Positions 46,061-54,346 of a stretch of DNA of 64,000 nt are shown here, one piece after another (the stretch's first letter is position 1; every line of letters starts with the position of its first letter). Origin of the DNA: Prosthecodimorpha staleyi. Its GTDB lineage: Bacteria > Pseudomonadota > Alphaproteobacteria > Rhizobiales > Ancalomicrobiaceae. Below the pieces are notes generated by a model. That model worked only from the letters and a program-made list of their open reading frames with translations, made no database searches and was not told the DNA's origin. Position numbers and translations under genes: made by a program. The stretch is taken from the NCBI RefSeq assembly GCF_018729455.1, contig NZ_JAHHZF010000008.1, positions 172,886 to 236,885 of the forward strand, given 5' to 3'.

Positions 46061-46302
46061 TAAAATTGAAGTAAGATCATGAAAGCTTGGCTCCGACCAG
46101 AGCAGGGGGCGCATTCAATGCGTATCATAGTACGATGAAGCACAATCTGACACTGGACCGAGCTCTGGCTGCAATGAATATTTGGCTCGTCTAAATAGTA
46201 AATTTTGTCGCAACATAATATTATTATTTTGATAAGTTATCATATATTGTGCTTGGCAAGAAGGTCTGCGTGTATGGAACTCAAACTGCGGCCGATGTTC
46301 AG
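46061..46302. other. AT-rich interval between convergent PIN and Cas2-like genes (242 bp)
   Basis: No gene seen. It has several short inverted repeats, including TGATAA-G-TTATCA (46230-46242) and GCATT-C-AATGC. These may act as weak terminators for the two genes that end here. No CRISPR-like repeat is present. Confidence 0.45.
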
Positions 46303-46584
46303 CTACTTTATCCACTTATCAATTATGAATTTCGAAACTCCATCGCTGATACCTCTCCATGCGGCGGTGTTGTTAGTAGCATCTACGACGTAGAGAGAGT
46401 CATTTTTGTCCATTGCTGGCCAAATTGCATTGACGGCTTGTTCTGCAGTTAGGCTGGAGTTCGAGTACCAGAATGATTTTTGGATTTTTGCCCAAGACCC
46501 CGTAGCTTTTATGGCTTCGGCAACTTTCTCGTAGTTCTGTCCAGGATCATTCAAATCATAAGATATGTGAAGATTGTTCGACAT
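46303..46584 (-). CDS. Stand-alone Cas2/SinR-like small protein
   Basis: A 93-aa protein starting MSNNLHISYDLNDPGQNYE. The first strand with an Asp (ISYDL), a helix, a middle strand with WAKIQKSFWYSNSS and the late DSLYVVDATNNTAAW fit the ferredoxin-like fold of Cas2, VapD and the so-called SinR-like proteins. Cas2 proper works with Cas1 and CRISPR arrays, neither of which is present, so this is a solitary homologue. Some solitary relatives are suspected nucleases or toxins. GAGGG precedes the ATG at 46584. It is AT-rich like the PIN pair and convergent with it. The family call is from pattern recognition, not a search. Confidence 0.62.
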   Translation of the reverse strand: MSNNLHISYDLNDPGQNYEKVAEAIKATGSWAKIQKSFWYSNSSLTAEQAVNAIWPAMDKNDSLYVVDATNNTAAWRGISDGVSKFIIDKWIK

Positions 46585-46837
46585 CCCACCCTCTCGAATC
46601 TCTGATTGCGAATCGATGCATAACAATTAAAGAGGGTGACACAAAAAGTATGTAAACCCTATATCTTTTTAAGTCCCTTGGTGGCCAAACCAAGAATCCG
46701 GTCCATACCATCGCAGCTTTCGGTTCGTCCTGGGCCCTAGGTGCCAGGCAAAACGTAAGCGGCGGTGCAGTACGCCCCATTTCCCCCGCACCGGAATCGC
46801 CCTAAAACCCTCCGATTCTCGAACCCAGGGCCCGCCC
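46585..46837. other. Right edge of the island and promoter region (253 bp)
   Basis: Composition returns to host-like values near 46740. An inverted repeat CTTGGT-N6-ACCAAG lies at 46677-46694. The left part should hold the promoter of the Cas2-like gene and the right part that of the PaiB-like gene. No gene or attachment site was recognised. Confidence 0.45.
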
Positions 46838-47479
46838 ATGTACCGTCCGCCGCATTTCGCCGTCGACGACCTGCCGACCCAGCAGGCGCTGATCCGGGCG
46901 CATCCGCTCGGGCTTCTGGTCGTGGCCGGGCCGGACGGGCTGACCGCGGACCCGATTCCCTTCCTGCTCGATGCCGGGGAGGGGCCGTTGGGGCGGCTGC
47001 GCTGCCATGTGGCGCGGGCCAATCCGGTCTGGCGGGTGATCGGGGCGGGGGCCGAGGTGCTGGTCGTGTTCCAGGCGGCCGAGGGCTACGTGACGCCCGG
47101 CTGGTACGAGACCAAGAAGGAGACCGGCAAGGTCGTGCCGACCTGGAACTATGCGCTGGTCCAAGTCCACGGCCGCGCCCGGGCGATCGAGGACACCGAC
47201 TGGCTCGCCAGCCAGATCGCCGACCTGACCGCCCTGCAGGAGGCGGCGCGGCCGGAGCCCTGGGCGGTCGACGATGCGCCGGCACCGTTCATCGCGGCGC
47301 AGATGCGCGGCATCGTCGGGATCGAGATCCCGATCGCGCGCATCACCGGCAAGTGGAAGGTCAGCCAGAACCGCCCGGAAGCCGACCGCACCGGCGTCGC
47401 CGAGGGGTTCGAGGCGCAGGGCGCGGCGGCGGCGGTGATGGCCGGTCTGGTCCGCGATTTCGGCCGCGACCGCGGCTGA
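46838..47479 (+). CDS. PaiB-like FMN-binding negative transcriptional regulator family protein
   Basis: A 213-aa protein of the PaiB family (FMN-binding split-barrel fold). It begins MYRPPHFAVDDLPTQQALIR, the usual N-terminus, and has PGWYETKKETGKVVPTWNYA, the most conserved stretch of the family, plus ITGKWKVSQNRPEADR near the end. PaiB was named for repression of protease and sporulation genes in Bacillus, and relatives may instead be flavin reductases or haem-degrading-type enzymes. Start codon at 46838 directly follows CAGGGCCCGCCC. It is monocistronic and convergent with the HPr gene. Confidence 0.9.
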   Translation: MYRPPHFAVDDLPTQQALIRAHPLGLLVVAGPDGLTADPIPFLLDAGEGPLGRLRCHVARANPVWRVIGAGAEVLVVFQAAEGYVTPGWYETKKETGKVVPTWNYALVQVHGRARAIEDTDWLASQIADLTALQEAARPEPWAVDDAPAPFIAAQMRGIVGIEIPIARITGKWKVSQNRPEADRTGVAEGFEAQGAAAAVMAGLVRDFGRDRG

Positions 47480-47637
47480 GCGGAGATCCCGCGGTTTCCG
47501 CGCGGCGGCGACATCGGCCGAGCCACGACACCCGAAAAAGACCCGTCCACGGGGCAGGGGCGCCGGACACGGCTGGCTCGACTGCGGCGTGAGGGAAATC
47601 GTCCCGCCGTGCGTGAGCCAGGAGGCGTCTCGATGGC

Positions 47638-47700
47638 GCCGGACGGCCGCACCTTGCGGCCTGCATTCCTCGAGCCGGACGGCCGCATGATGCGGCCTGC
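47638..47700. repeat. Pair of 27-bp palindromic repeats between paiB-like and HPr genes
   Basis: GCCGGACGGCCGCA, three bases, TGCGGCCTGC occurs at 47638-47664 and again at 47674-47700; only the central bases differ. Each copy contains the inverted repeat GGCCGCA/TGCGGCC, so each can form a hairpin. They sit where both convergent genes end and may act as REP-like elements or terminators. Confidence 0.7.
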
Positions 47701-47745
47701 CTCCCGCGCGAGGCCCGCAGCACGTATCGGCCGGGGACGGCCGGC

Positions 47746-48039
47746 CTATTCCTCGTAGAACTTGGCTTCGACCAGCGTGGTGATCGCCGCCAGGGCATCG
47801 GCGGCCTGCCGGCCCTTGGCGGCGACGCGGATGGTCGTGCCGGGGCTCGCGGCCAGCATCATCAGGCCCATGATCGAGGTGCCGCCGACGGTCTGATTGT
47901 CCTTGGTGACCTCGACTTCGGCGTCGAAGCCCTCGACGGTCTGCACGAACTTGGCCGAGGCCCTGGCATGAAGTCCGCGCTTGTTGGTGATCAGCAGATC
48001 GCGGACCAGATGCCCGTCGACAGTCTCTGCATCTGCCAT
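47746..48039 (-). CDS. ptsH: Phosphocarrier protein HPr (PTS-Ntr type)
   Basis: A 97-aa HPr with the phospho-acceptor His in NKRGLHARASAKFV and the regulatory Ser in GGTSIMGLMMLAASPG, the site modified by HPr kinase. The start at 48039 (MADAETVDGHL) is chosen over 48075 because it gives the usual N-terminus. It takes phosphate from EI-Ntr, not in this window, and gives it to EIIA proteins; in alphaproteobacteria this is a regulatory, not a sugar-importing, cascade. It is the last gene of the chvI-chvG-hprK-EIIA-HPr series. Confidence 0.94.
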   Translation of the reverse strand: MADAETVDGHLVRDLLITNKRGLHARASAKFVQTVEGFDAEVEVTKDNQTVGGTSIMGLMMLAASPGTTIRVAAKGRQAADALAAITTLVEAKFYEE

Positions 48040-48197
48040 GGACACGGCGCCCTCACTCAACTGGGGACCGCCCATCGGACCCCGCTCTCCGCCTTCTGCA
48101 ACGGCGCTACGAATAGACGTGAAATCGTGTCGGTGTCGAGATGCCGCGGCGTCTCTAAGCCTAATCGACGAGCGATTCGCGCGCTTGTGACCGGCGC

Positions 48198-48599
48198 CTA
48201 CTGGCCCTGCAGTACCTGGCTGGCGACGTTGATGTATTTCCGGCCGGCATCCTTGGCCTCGGAGACGGCCGCGAGCAGCGGCTTCTCCTGGCGCACCTTG
48301 GCGAGCTTGACCAGCAACGGCAGGTTCACGCCGGCGACGACCTCGACGGTGCCGCCGTTCATGACCGAGATGGCCAGGTTGGACGGCGTGCCGCCGAACA
48401 TGTCGGTCAGGATTGCCACGCCGGATCCGTCATTGACCTTCGCGACGGCATCGAGAATGTCCTGCCGGCGCTGCTCCATGTCGTCCTCCGGACCGATGCA
48501 GATCGTCTGGATCTGCTGCTGCGGCCCGACGACATGTTCGAGAGCCTTCACGAATTCCTTGGCGAGCTCCCCGTGAGTCACGAGGACGAGACCGATCAT
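48198..48599 (-). CDS. PTS EIIA, mannose-family type (regulatory)
   Basis: A 133-aa EIIA-Man-fold protein. The active His10 sits in MIGLVLVTHGELAKEF, and GVAILTDMFGGTPSNLAIS is the conserved second motif. No EIIB, EIIC or EIID genes are present, so it is a stand-alone regulatory EIIA as in other Rhizobiales. The start at 48599 is supported by GGAG upstream and by the family N-terminus; an in-frame ATG at 48614 adds five residues. It lies 158 bp before HPr and 156 bp after hprK on the same strand. Confidence 0.92.
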   Translation of the reverse strand: MIGLVLVTHGELAKEFVKALEHVVGPQQQIQTICIGPEDDMEQRRQDILDAVAKVNDGSGVAILTDMFGGTPSNLAISVMNGGTVEVVAGVNLPLLVKLAKVRQEKPLLAAVSEAKDAGRKYINVASQVLQGQ

Positions 48600-48755
48600 C
48601 GGGCCATGCTCCACATGAGACGCGGGTCCTGCCCTTCCGGGCCGTCTTCTCTCGTTGCGCCCGCGCCTCGACCGAGGCGCTTAGATGGTTGCGGCGGGCG
48701 GGGCATTCAAGGACGAACTCCCTCCCGTGCCGCACCATAAAGCCGTTTCCGCGAC

Positions 48756-49205
48756 TTATCGCAAGAGGCCCGGCATGCACCGGAGGACCAGGGCCGCGCC
48801 CGAGGGGTCGCCGGACGGGACCGCCAGGCGGGCCAGCCGGACGCCGAGAATGTCGGTCGTCAGGGCCTCCGGGGGCGGCATCCGGGCCTCGGCGGGCCCG
48901 AGATCGGCCACCAGGCGGATCACCGCGGCCGGTTCGAAGTCGACCGGGACGATGCCGAATCCGCGGATTTCGACGAGCCCGGCAATGGCTGCGGGCACGC
49001 GCGCCACCAGGCGCCCGCCTGCGGCCGTCAGGTCGACGCGATCGTCGGCGACCAGGGCCGCGAATCGCCCCGCCTCCCGGGTCCGCTCGACGAGATCGAG
49101 CGCGAGGCGCGACTTGCCGCTGCCCGAGGCACCGCGAATCAGGATGCCGTCGGCGCCGACCAGCACCACCGAGCCGTGCAGGTTGGTGGGCAGGGGCGGG
49201 CTCAT
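48756..49205 (-). CDS. hprK: HPr kinase/phosphorylase, short alphaproteobacterial form
   Basis: A 149-aa protein that is only the kinase/phosphorylase domain. Walker A is ILIRGASGSGKSRLALDL (Gly25-Ser32), followed by ALVADDRVDL and the HprK-type EIRGFGIVPVDF segment. The roughly 130-residue N-terminal domain of Firmicutes HprK is absent, as is usual for alphaproteobacteria. It phosphorylates HPr on Ser and so tunes the PTS-Ntr cascade. Its ATG overlaps the chvG stop by 4 bp, tying PTS output to the ChvG/ChvI two-component system. Confidence 0.93.
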   Translation of the reverse strand: MSPPLPTNLHGSVVLVGADGILIRGASGSGKSRLALDLVERTREAGRFAALVADDRVDLTAAGGRLVARVPAAIAGLVEIRGFGIVPVDFEPAAVIRLVADLGPAEARMPPPEALTTDILGVRLARLAVPSGDPSGAALVLRCMPGLLR

Positions 49206-50974
49206 GCCGCCGGGATCCGCACGGTGAAGCGGGCGCCGAGCACCTTCTCCCCGTCCGGGCCGAGCCGATTGGTGGCCTCGATGGTGCCCTGGTGGGCTTC
49301 CACGATCTGGCGCGAGATGGCGAGGCCGAGGCCCGAATTGTTGCCGAAGCCCTCCTGCTCGGGCCTGTCGGTGTAGAAGCGCTCGAAGATGCGCTCGATC
49401 GCGTCCGGCCGGATGCCCGGGCCGTCGTCGTCGACCAGGATCTCGACGGCATCGTCGACCCGGCGCACGGTAACGCGCACCTCCGCGCCTTCGACCGAGA
49501 AGGAGCGGGCATTGTCGACCAGGTTGGTGACGACCTGGCCGAGCCGGCTGTCGTGGCCCATCACCCGGTGCGGCCGGCCCTCCGCATCCTTGGCGACGAT
49601 CAGGCGGACCTCCTGGTCGCGTTTCAGCGCCAGTTCGTGCTGGACCGACACCACCGCCTCGACCAGCCGGACCACATCGATGCGCGCGGCCTCCTCGCGG
49701 GCGAGTTCGGCGTCGAGCCGCGAGGCGTCGGAAATGTCCGAGATTAGCCGGTCGAGCCGGCGAACGTCGTGCTGGATGACCTCCAGGAGCCGGCCGCGCG
49801 ATTCGTCGGAACGGGCCAGCGGCAGGGTCTCGACCGCGCTGCGCAGCGAGGTCAGCGGGTTCTTCAGTTCGTGCGCCACGTCGGCGGCGAAATGCTCGAT
49901 CGCGTCCATGCGCAGGTAGAGCGCATTGGTCATGTCGCGGAAGGCGCGCGACAGGTGGCCGATCTCGTCCTGGCGGGCGGAGAAATCGGGGATTTCCTCG
50001 CGCGCCTTGACCGAGCGGCGGACCCGGTCGGCGGCGGCGGCGAGCCGGCGCATCGGCCCGGCGATGGTGCCCGCGAGCAGCACCGAGAGCAGGATGGTGA
50101 CGCCGGCGGCGACCAGGAAGACGCGGATGATGCCGAGCCGCTCGGCGCGCACGATCGCGTCGATGTCGCCGCCCTGGGTCGACAGCATCAGCGAGCCGAG
50201 CACGGTCCGATTGCGCTGGATCGGTACGGCGACGGAGACGATCAGCTCGCCCTTCGTGGTGCGCCGCACGACCGAGGCGGAGGCGCCGGTCAGCGCCTGG
50301 GCGACCTCCGGATAGTCCTTTCCGTCGGAGAAGCCGAGTTCGCGATAGACCGGCAGGCCGGTGCCGCGGAACCAGCCGGTGACCTCCTCGGCGAAGCGGT
50401 CGAACCAGCGTGCCGTCTCGGGCGGCTCGGACGCCGGAGCGACCGGGCCGAAATCGCCGCGCCGGTAGAGATTGCGCGAATCGATCACCATGAAGCCGTC
50501 GCGGTCGTAGATGCGCGCGCGGGTCTTGGTCGGCGAGACCAGCCGGCGCAGCACCGGGGCGACGCGCTCCGGGTTGATCGGAAAGTCGAGCGAGGACAGC
50601 GTGTCGTCGCCCGGCGGCTCGGGCTTCTCGGTCAGGTCCTGCTTCAGAAGCTCGTCCGGATCGAGCAGGATCTGGTCGGTATTGACGCTCGCCGAGGAGG
50701 CAACCGCGGCGGCGATGATCTCGCCTTGGACCATCAGGCTTTCCAGCCGCGCGTCGATCAGGCCGGCGCGGAACTGGTTCAGGTAGAGGATGCCGGACAA
50801 GAGCGCGATCAGCGCGAACAGGTTCAGGATGACGATGCGGCGCGTCAGGCTGGAGAAGACCGCCGTCCCCGACGATCGCCACAGCCGCCAGAGCGCCGTC
50901 TGCCAGCCGCGCCGGCGCTTCTGCGCCGGCTTCTGGGGCTTCACGGGCCGGCTTTCGGAGGCGCGCATGTCCAT
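49202..50974 (-). CDS. chvG: Sensor histidine kinase ChvG (ExoS)
   Basis: A 590-aa envelope-stress kinase. A basic N-terminus precedes the first membrane helix (RRIVILNLFALIALLSGILYL), followed by a periplasmic stimulus-sensing domain of about 210 residues, a second helix (IIRVFLVAAGVTILLSVLLAG) and a HAMP segment. The H-box FAADVAHELKNPLTSLRSAVE has His368. The ATPase domain shows NLVDNARSFS, DDDGPGIRPD and NNSGLGLAISRQIV. In plant- and animal-associated Rhizobiales it senses acidity or the host environment and phosphorylates ChvI. It follows chvI after 10 bp. Confidence 0.95.
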   Translation of the reverse strand: MDMRASESRPVKPQKPAQKRRRGWQTALWRLWRSSGTAVFSSLTRRIVILNLFALIALLSGILYLNQFRAGLIDARLESLMVQGEIIAAAVASSASVNTDQILLDPDELLKQDLTEKPEPPGDDTLSSLDFPINPERVAPVLRRLVSPTKTRARIYDRDGFMVIDSRNLYRRGDFGPVAPASEPPETARWFDRFAEEVTGWFRGTGLPVYRELGFSDGKDYPEVAQALTGASASVVRRTTKGELIVSVAVPIQRNRTVLGSLMLSTQGGDIDAIVRAERLGIIRVFLVAAGVTILLSVLLAGTIAGPMRRLAAAADRVRRSVKAREEIPDFSARQDEIGHLSRAFRDMTNALYLRMDAIEHFAADVAHELKNPLTSLRSAVETLPLARSDESRGRLLEVIQHDVRRLDRLISDISDASRLDAELAREEAARIDVVRLVEAVVSVQHELALKRDQEVRLIVAKDAEGRPHRVMGHDSRLGQVVTNLVDNARSFSVEGAEVRVTVRRVDDAVEILVDDDGPGIRPDAIERIFERFYTDRPEQEGFGNNSGLGLAISRQIVEAHQGTIEATNRLGPDGEKVLGARFTVRIPAA

Positions 50975-50984
50975 GGCGGGCCGG

Positions 50985-51686
50985 TCACGCCTCCTTGAAG
51001 CGGTATCCGACCCCGTAGAGCGTCTCGATCATCTCGAAATCGTCGTCGACGGCCTTGAACTTCTTGCGCAGCCGCTTGATGTGGCTGTCGATGGTGCGGT
51101 CGTCGACATAGACCTGATCGTCATAGGCCGCATCCATCAGGGCATTGCGGCTCTTGACCACGCCCGGGCGCTGGGCGAGCGCATAGAGGATCAGGAATTC
51201 GGTCACCGTCAGGGTGACCGGCTCGCCCTTCCAGGTGCAGGTGTGGCGCTCCTGGTCCATGGACAGGTTGCCGCGCTCCAGCATCTTGGCCTGGTCGGTC
51301 GGCTTCGGTGCGCCTTCCCCGCGCGGCGCAGCGCGGCGCAGCACGGCCTTGACGCGCTCGACCAGCAGGCGCTGCGAGAAGGGCTTCCGGATGAAGTCGT
51401 CGGCGCCCATCTTGAGGCCGAACAGCTCGTCGATCTCGTCGTCCTTGGAGGTCAGGAAGATGACCGGCAGCTCGGACTTCTGGCGGAAGCGGCGCAGCAG
51501 TTCCATGCCGTCCATGCGCGGCATCTTGATGTCGAAGATCGCGAGATCCGGGGGATTGGCCCTCAGCCCGTCGAGCGCGGACGCCCCGTCCGTATAGGTC
51601 TGCACCCGATAGCCTTCGGCTTCGAGCGCGATGGAGACGGAGGTCAGGATGTTCCGGTCGTCGTCGACCAGAGCGATAGTCGGCAT
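50985..51686 (-). CDS. chvI: Response regulator ChvI
   Basis: A 233-aa OmpR-type regulator. The receiver has [11 protein letters not shown], phospho-acceptor Asp52 in [16 protein letters not shown], the Thr in IFLTSKDDE and Lys in DDFIRKPFS. The C-terminal winged helix contains [15 protein letters not shown] and [17 protein letters not shown], ending [13 protein letters not shown] at 51686 gives the usual N-terminus ([10 protein letters not shown]) with AGGACCC upstream; an in-frame start at 51725 is less likely. ChvI controls surface polysaccharide, motility and acid-response genes. It is the first gene of the chvI-chvG-hprK operon, with its promoter in the 246 bp upstream. Confidence 0.96.
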   Translation of the reverse strand: MPTIALVDDDRNILTSVSIALEAEGYRVQTYTDGASALDGLRANPPDLAIFDIKMPRMDGMELLRRFRQKSELPVIFLTSKDDEIDELFGLKMGADDFIRKPFSQRLLVERVKAVLRRAAPRGEGAPKPTDQAKMLERGNLSMDQERHTCTWKGEPVTLTVTEFLILYALAQRPGVVKSRNALMDAAYDDQVYVDDRTIDSHIKRLRKKFKAVDDDFEMIETLYGVGYRFKEA

Positions 51687-51932
51687 CGTCGATGGGTCCT
51701 CGCGATGAGCGGGCGCGACGAGCACGGCGCGACCCTGGTTTCTGCTTGGAGCGCTGCGAATGCGCTCAAATCATGACGTTTCAGTCTATCCCCGGTTCCC
51801 GTTGGACGAAATCGTCCGAACGCCGTAGGGCACCGTCCGACGGATAGACGGAGGCGTGATGCGTGCGGGTCGAAACAGGCCCTGGTCTAGCCCATCTGCC
51901 TGCGGCGGGGAACCGCAAACCGTGACGGCGGC

Positions 51933-53354
51933 TCAAAGGCGGCCGAGCGGGCCGCGGGAAACCCTGCGGAAGCGGTGATCGAGCAGCACCACGGAGATCG
52001 CCGCGCCGGCGACGATGCCGCCCATCAGGCCGACAGGACCGAGCCCTCCCGGTCCGGCCAGGACGGCGGCGATCGGCACGGCGCCGAGCCAGTAGGCCGA
52101 GGTCTGCAGGATGCTCGGCCGCCAGACATCGCCGGCGCCGCGCAGCGCCCCCATCAGCACCGCGGCGGCGGCATCGATGCTGAGGAAGAAGGCGGCGACC
52201 AGGAAAGTCTGCCGCGTCAGCGCCAGGACCGCGGGATCGTCGGTGTAGACCCTCCCGATCGGATCGGGGTCGATCAGGAACCAGACCGAGAAGGGCAGAG
52301 CCATGGCGGCGCCGATGACGATGCCGACCCGCCCGGCCCGCGCCGCATCGGCGGCCGCGCCGGCGCCGACCGCGCGGCCGACGCGGATTGCGGTGGCGCT
52401 CGCCGTGCCGATCGCCATCATGAAGATCAGGCTGACCACCGTCATGGTGATCTGGTGGGCGGCGAGGGGCGTCGTGCCGAGCGTGCCGGCGACGAAGACG
52501 ATGGTGGTGAAGGCCGCGCTCTCGACGCCTTGCGCAATGCCCATCGGCAGGCCGACGGCGCGGATCTGGCGCCCGGCCGCGCCGCCGAGGGTGCGGATCT
52601 CGGCCAGCCAGGTCGACGGCGGGACGACCAGCCGGCGCGGATCGCCGCGGCGCGCCTCGTCGGCGACGAGATAGCCGATCGCCGCCAGGAAGGCGACCCA
52701 GCGCAGCGCGGCGGAGACGGCGACGCAGCCGACCGCCCCGGCCGGGTCGGCCAGCCCGAACCAGCCGAGGCCGAAGATGCCGTTGAGCGGCACGTTGGCG
52801 ATGTTGACCAGGATCAGGATGACCATCCCGGCGCGCGGCCGGCCGGTCGCCTCCAGGAACAGGTTGACGGCCGTGAAGGCGAGCATGCCCGGCAGGCCCC
52901 AGCCGAAGGCGGCGGTGACGCGGGCGGCGCCGCTCGCGAGGTCGGGCGCCTGGCCGGTGGCGCGAAAGAACGGCTCCGAGAAGACGGACAGCAGCCCAAC
53001 CAGCAGGCCGAGGGCGACCGCGTGGATCAGCCCGGCGCGAAAGACCCGCCCGGTACCGGTCGCGTCGCCCGCCCCCTGGGCCTGGGCGGACAGCACCACG
53101 ACCGACTGCAGCGCACCGACCGCGACCAGCATCAGCACCATCTGGGGGGCGACGCCGAGCCCCATATAGGCGAGTTCCGCAGCGCCCGCCCAACCCGCCA
53201 TGGCGGTATCGACCACGAACATGACCAGCAGCATCGCGCGCGCGACGATGATCGGGCCGGCCAGCCGCAGCGTTTCGACGGCATGCCGACCGACCGGCAT
53301 GGCGCCGGTCTCATTGCGCATTCCGCTTCCGATGCCTGCGTTATCGACCGCCAT
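51933..53354 (-). CDS. MATE-family efflux transporter
   Basis: A 473-aa membrane protein with 12 hydrophobic helices in two homologous halves, matching the MATE (NorM/DinF) family of cation-driven multidrug exporters. Family marks are LAGPIIVARAMLLVMFVVDTAM, VVLSAQAQGAGD, FLEATGRPRAGMVI and SAAFTTIVFVAGTLGTTPLAAHQI. The start is uncertain: ATG at 53354 is taken because GGAG lies upstream, but a start at 53321 would also leave the full first helix. Its stop faces the chvI promoter. The gene sits between chvI and pckA, where I expect no gene in the standard Rhizobiales order. Confidence 0.88.
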   Translation of the reverse strand: MAVDNAGIGSGMRNETGAMPVGRHAVETLRLAGPIIVARAMLLVMFVVDTAMAGWAGAAELAYMGLGVAPQMVLMLVAVGALQSVVVLSAQAQGAGDATGTGRVFRAGLIHAVALGLLVGLLSVFSEPFFRATGQAPDLASGAARVTAAFGWGLPGMLAFTAVNLFLEATGRPRAGMVILILVNIANVPLNGIFGLGWFGLADPAGAVGCVAVSAALRWVAFLAAIGYLVADEARRGDPRRLVVPPSTWLAEIRTLGGAAGRQIRAVGLPMGIAQGVESAAFTTIVFVAGTLGTTPLAAHQITMTVVSLIFMMAIGTASATAIRVGRAVGAGAAADAARAGRVGIVIGAAMALPFSVWFLIDPDPIGRVYTDDPAVLALTRQTFLVAAFFLSIDAAAAVLMGALRGAGDVWRPSILQTSAYWLGAVPIAAVLAGPGGLGPVGLMGGIVAGAAISVVLLDHRFRRVSRGPLGRL

Positions 53355-53577
53355 GATGCCTGCGCTCCCGGAGCCGGAACGCGCCGGACCATACCGACGC
53401 GCCGACCGGGAGGGCGTGCCTGCCCGATCGGACCGGTCGATAATCGGTCGCCAGGGTCGCGGAGCCGCTCCCGCTCCGAAGCGCGGCGTTATAGAGGAGA
53501 GAGAGCCGCCCGCCCATGGCGCGGGGTGCAGAGCTGACCATTTTCCGGCTTCGGAGCCGGATTCGGAGGAATTTCGC

Positions 53578-54327
53578 ATGACCAAGCCCGCATTCACGCC
53601 CGTTTCGGCCTCAAGACGGTTGATGCGCGAGGCGCGCAGCGCTGCGCTGGCCACGCTCGATGCCGGCACCGGCATGCCGTTCGCGACGCTGGTGACGGTC
53701 GCCGGCGCTGCCGACGGGGCGCCGCTGCTGCTCCTGTCCGATCTCGCGGCCCATACCCGCAACCTGAAGGCCGATCCGCGCGCCTCGCTGCTCTTCGACG
53801 AGCGCGGCCCCGGCGCGATCCTGCCCGGCGATCCGCTGACCGGGGCGCGCGTCACGCTGACCGGCCGGATGGAACGGCTGGCTGAGCCGGGCGAGGCCCG
53901 CCGCCGCTTCCTCGCCCGCCATCCCGAGGCCGAGGGCTATGCCGGCTTCCGCGACTTCGCCTTCTACCGGATGGCGGTGGAGACCGGGCATCTGGTCGCC
54001 GGCTTCGGCCGGATCGTCGACATCAAGGCCGCCGACCTGCTGCTCGATCTTTCCGAGGCCGGCGAGATCGTCGGGGCGGAGACCGAAATCCTGGAGCATC
54101 TCAACGCCGACCATGCCGATGCGCTCGCCCTCTATGCGACCCGGCTGGCCGGGGCGCCGGACGGGGCCTGGCGGGCGATCGGGTCCGACCCGGAAGGCCT
54201 GGATCTCGCCCTCGACACGCCGGCCGGAACGCTGGTGCGTCGCATCGCCTATCCCGAGCCGATCCGCCATACCGGTCCACTTCGTGCAGTTCTGAAGAAA
54301 CTTGCAGATACGGCGCGATCCGTGTGA
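53578..54327 (+). CDS. HugZ-like pyridoxamine-phosphate-oxidase-fold protein with DUF2470 domain
   Basis: A 249-aa protein. The N-terminal split-barrel (about residues 10-150) has SRRLMREARSAALATL, PLLLLSDLAAHTRNLKADPR and RVTLTGRMERL. The C-terminal DUF2470 domain has ILEHLNADHADALALYA. This arrangement is that of HugZ-type haem utilisation/haem oxygenase-like proteins. A strong CGGAGGA precedes the ATG at 53578. Iron acquisition from haem is the family role; other members are flavin- or haem-binding regulators. It is divergent from the MATE gene and ends 210 bp before pckA. Confidence 0.87.
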   Translation: MTKPAFTPVSASRRLMREARSAALATLDAGTGMPFATLVTVAGAADGAPLLLLSDLAAHTRNLKADPRASLLFDERGPGAILPGDPLTGARVTLTGRMERLAEPGEARRRFLARHPEAEGYAGFRDFAFYRMAVETGHLVAGFGRIVDIKAADLLLDLSEAGEIVGAETEILEHLNADHADALALYATRLAGAPDGAWRAIGSDPEGLDLALDTPAGTLVRRIAYPEPIRHTGPLRAVLKKLADTARSV

Positions 54328-54330
54328 GGT

Positions 54331-54346
54331 ATTCAATCGATTGAAT
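54331..54346. promoter_or_regulatory. 16-bp perfect palindrome upstream of pckA (PckR/LacI-family type candidate)
   Basis: ATTCAATCGATTGAAT is perfectly self-complementary with a central CG, the usual form of a LacI/GalR-family operator. It lies 3 bp after the HugZ-like stop and 191 bp before pckA. In Sinorhizobium a LacI-family protein, PckR, controls pckA, so it is the natural candidate. The regulator gene is not in this window. Confidence 0.6.

Larger units (their letters stand above)
44372..46740. other. Putative horizontally acquired AT-rich island (about 2.4 kb)
   Basis: The base composition changes abruptly: a hand count of the 60 bases from 45961 gives 24 G/C, against 43 of 60 from 30301. 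The island lies between the katA terminator and the PaiB-like gene and contains the two-gene PIN module and a Cas2-like gene. No integrase, transposase, tRNA or flanking direct repeat was found, so the means of entry is unknown. Edges are set by composition and are approximate. Confidence 0.7.

Noticed and set aside
46061..46302. CRISPR array next to the Cas2-like gene
   Set aside because: Only short unrelated inverted repeats are present; there are no regularly spaced direct repeats, and no cas1.
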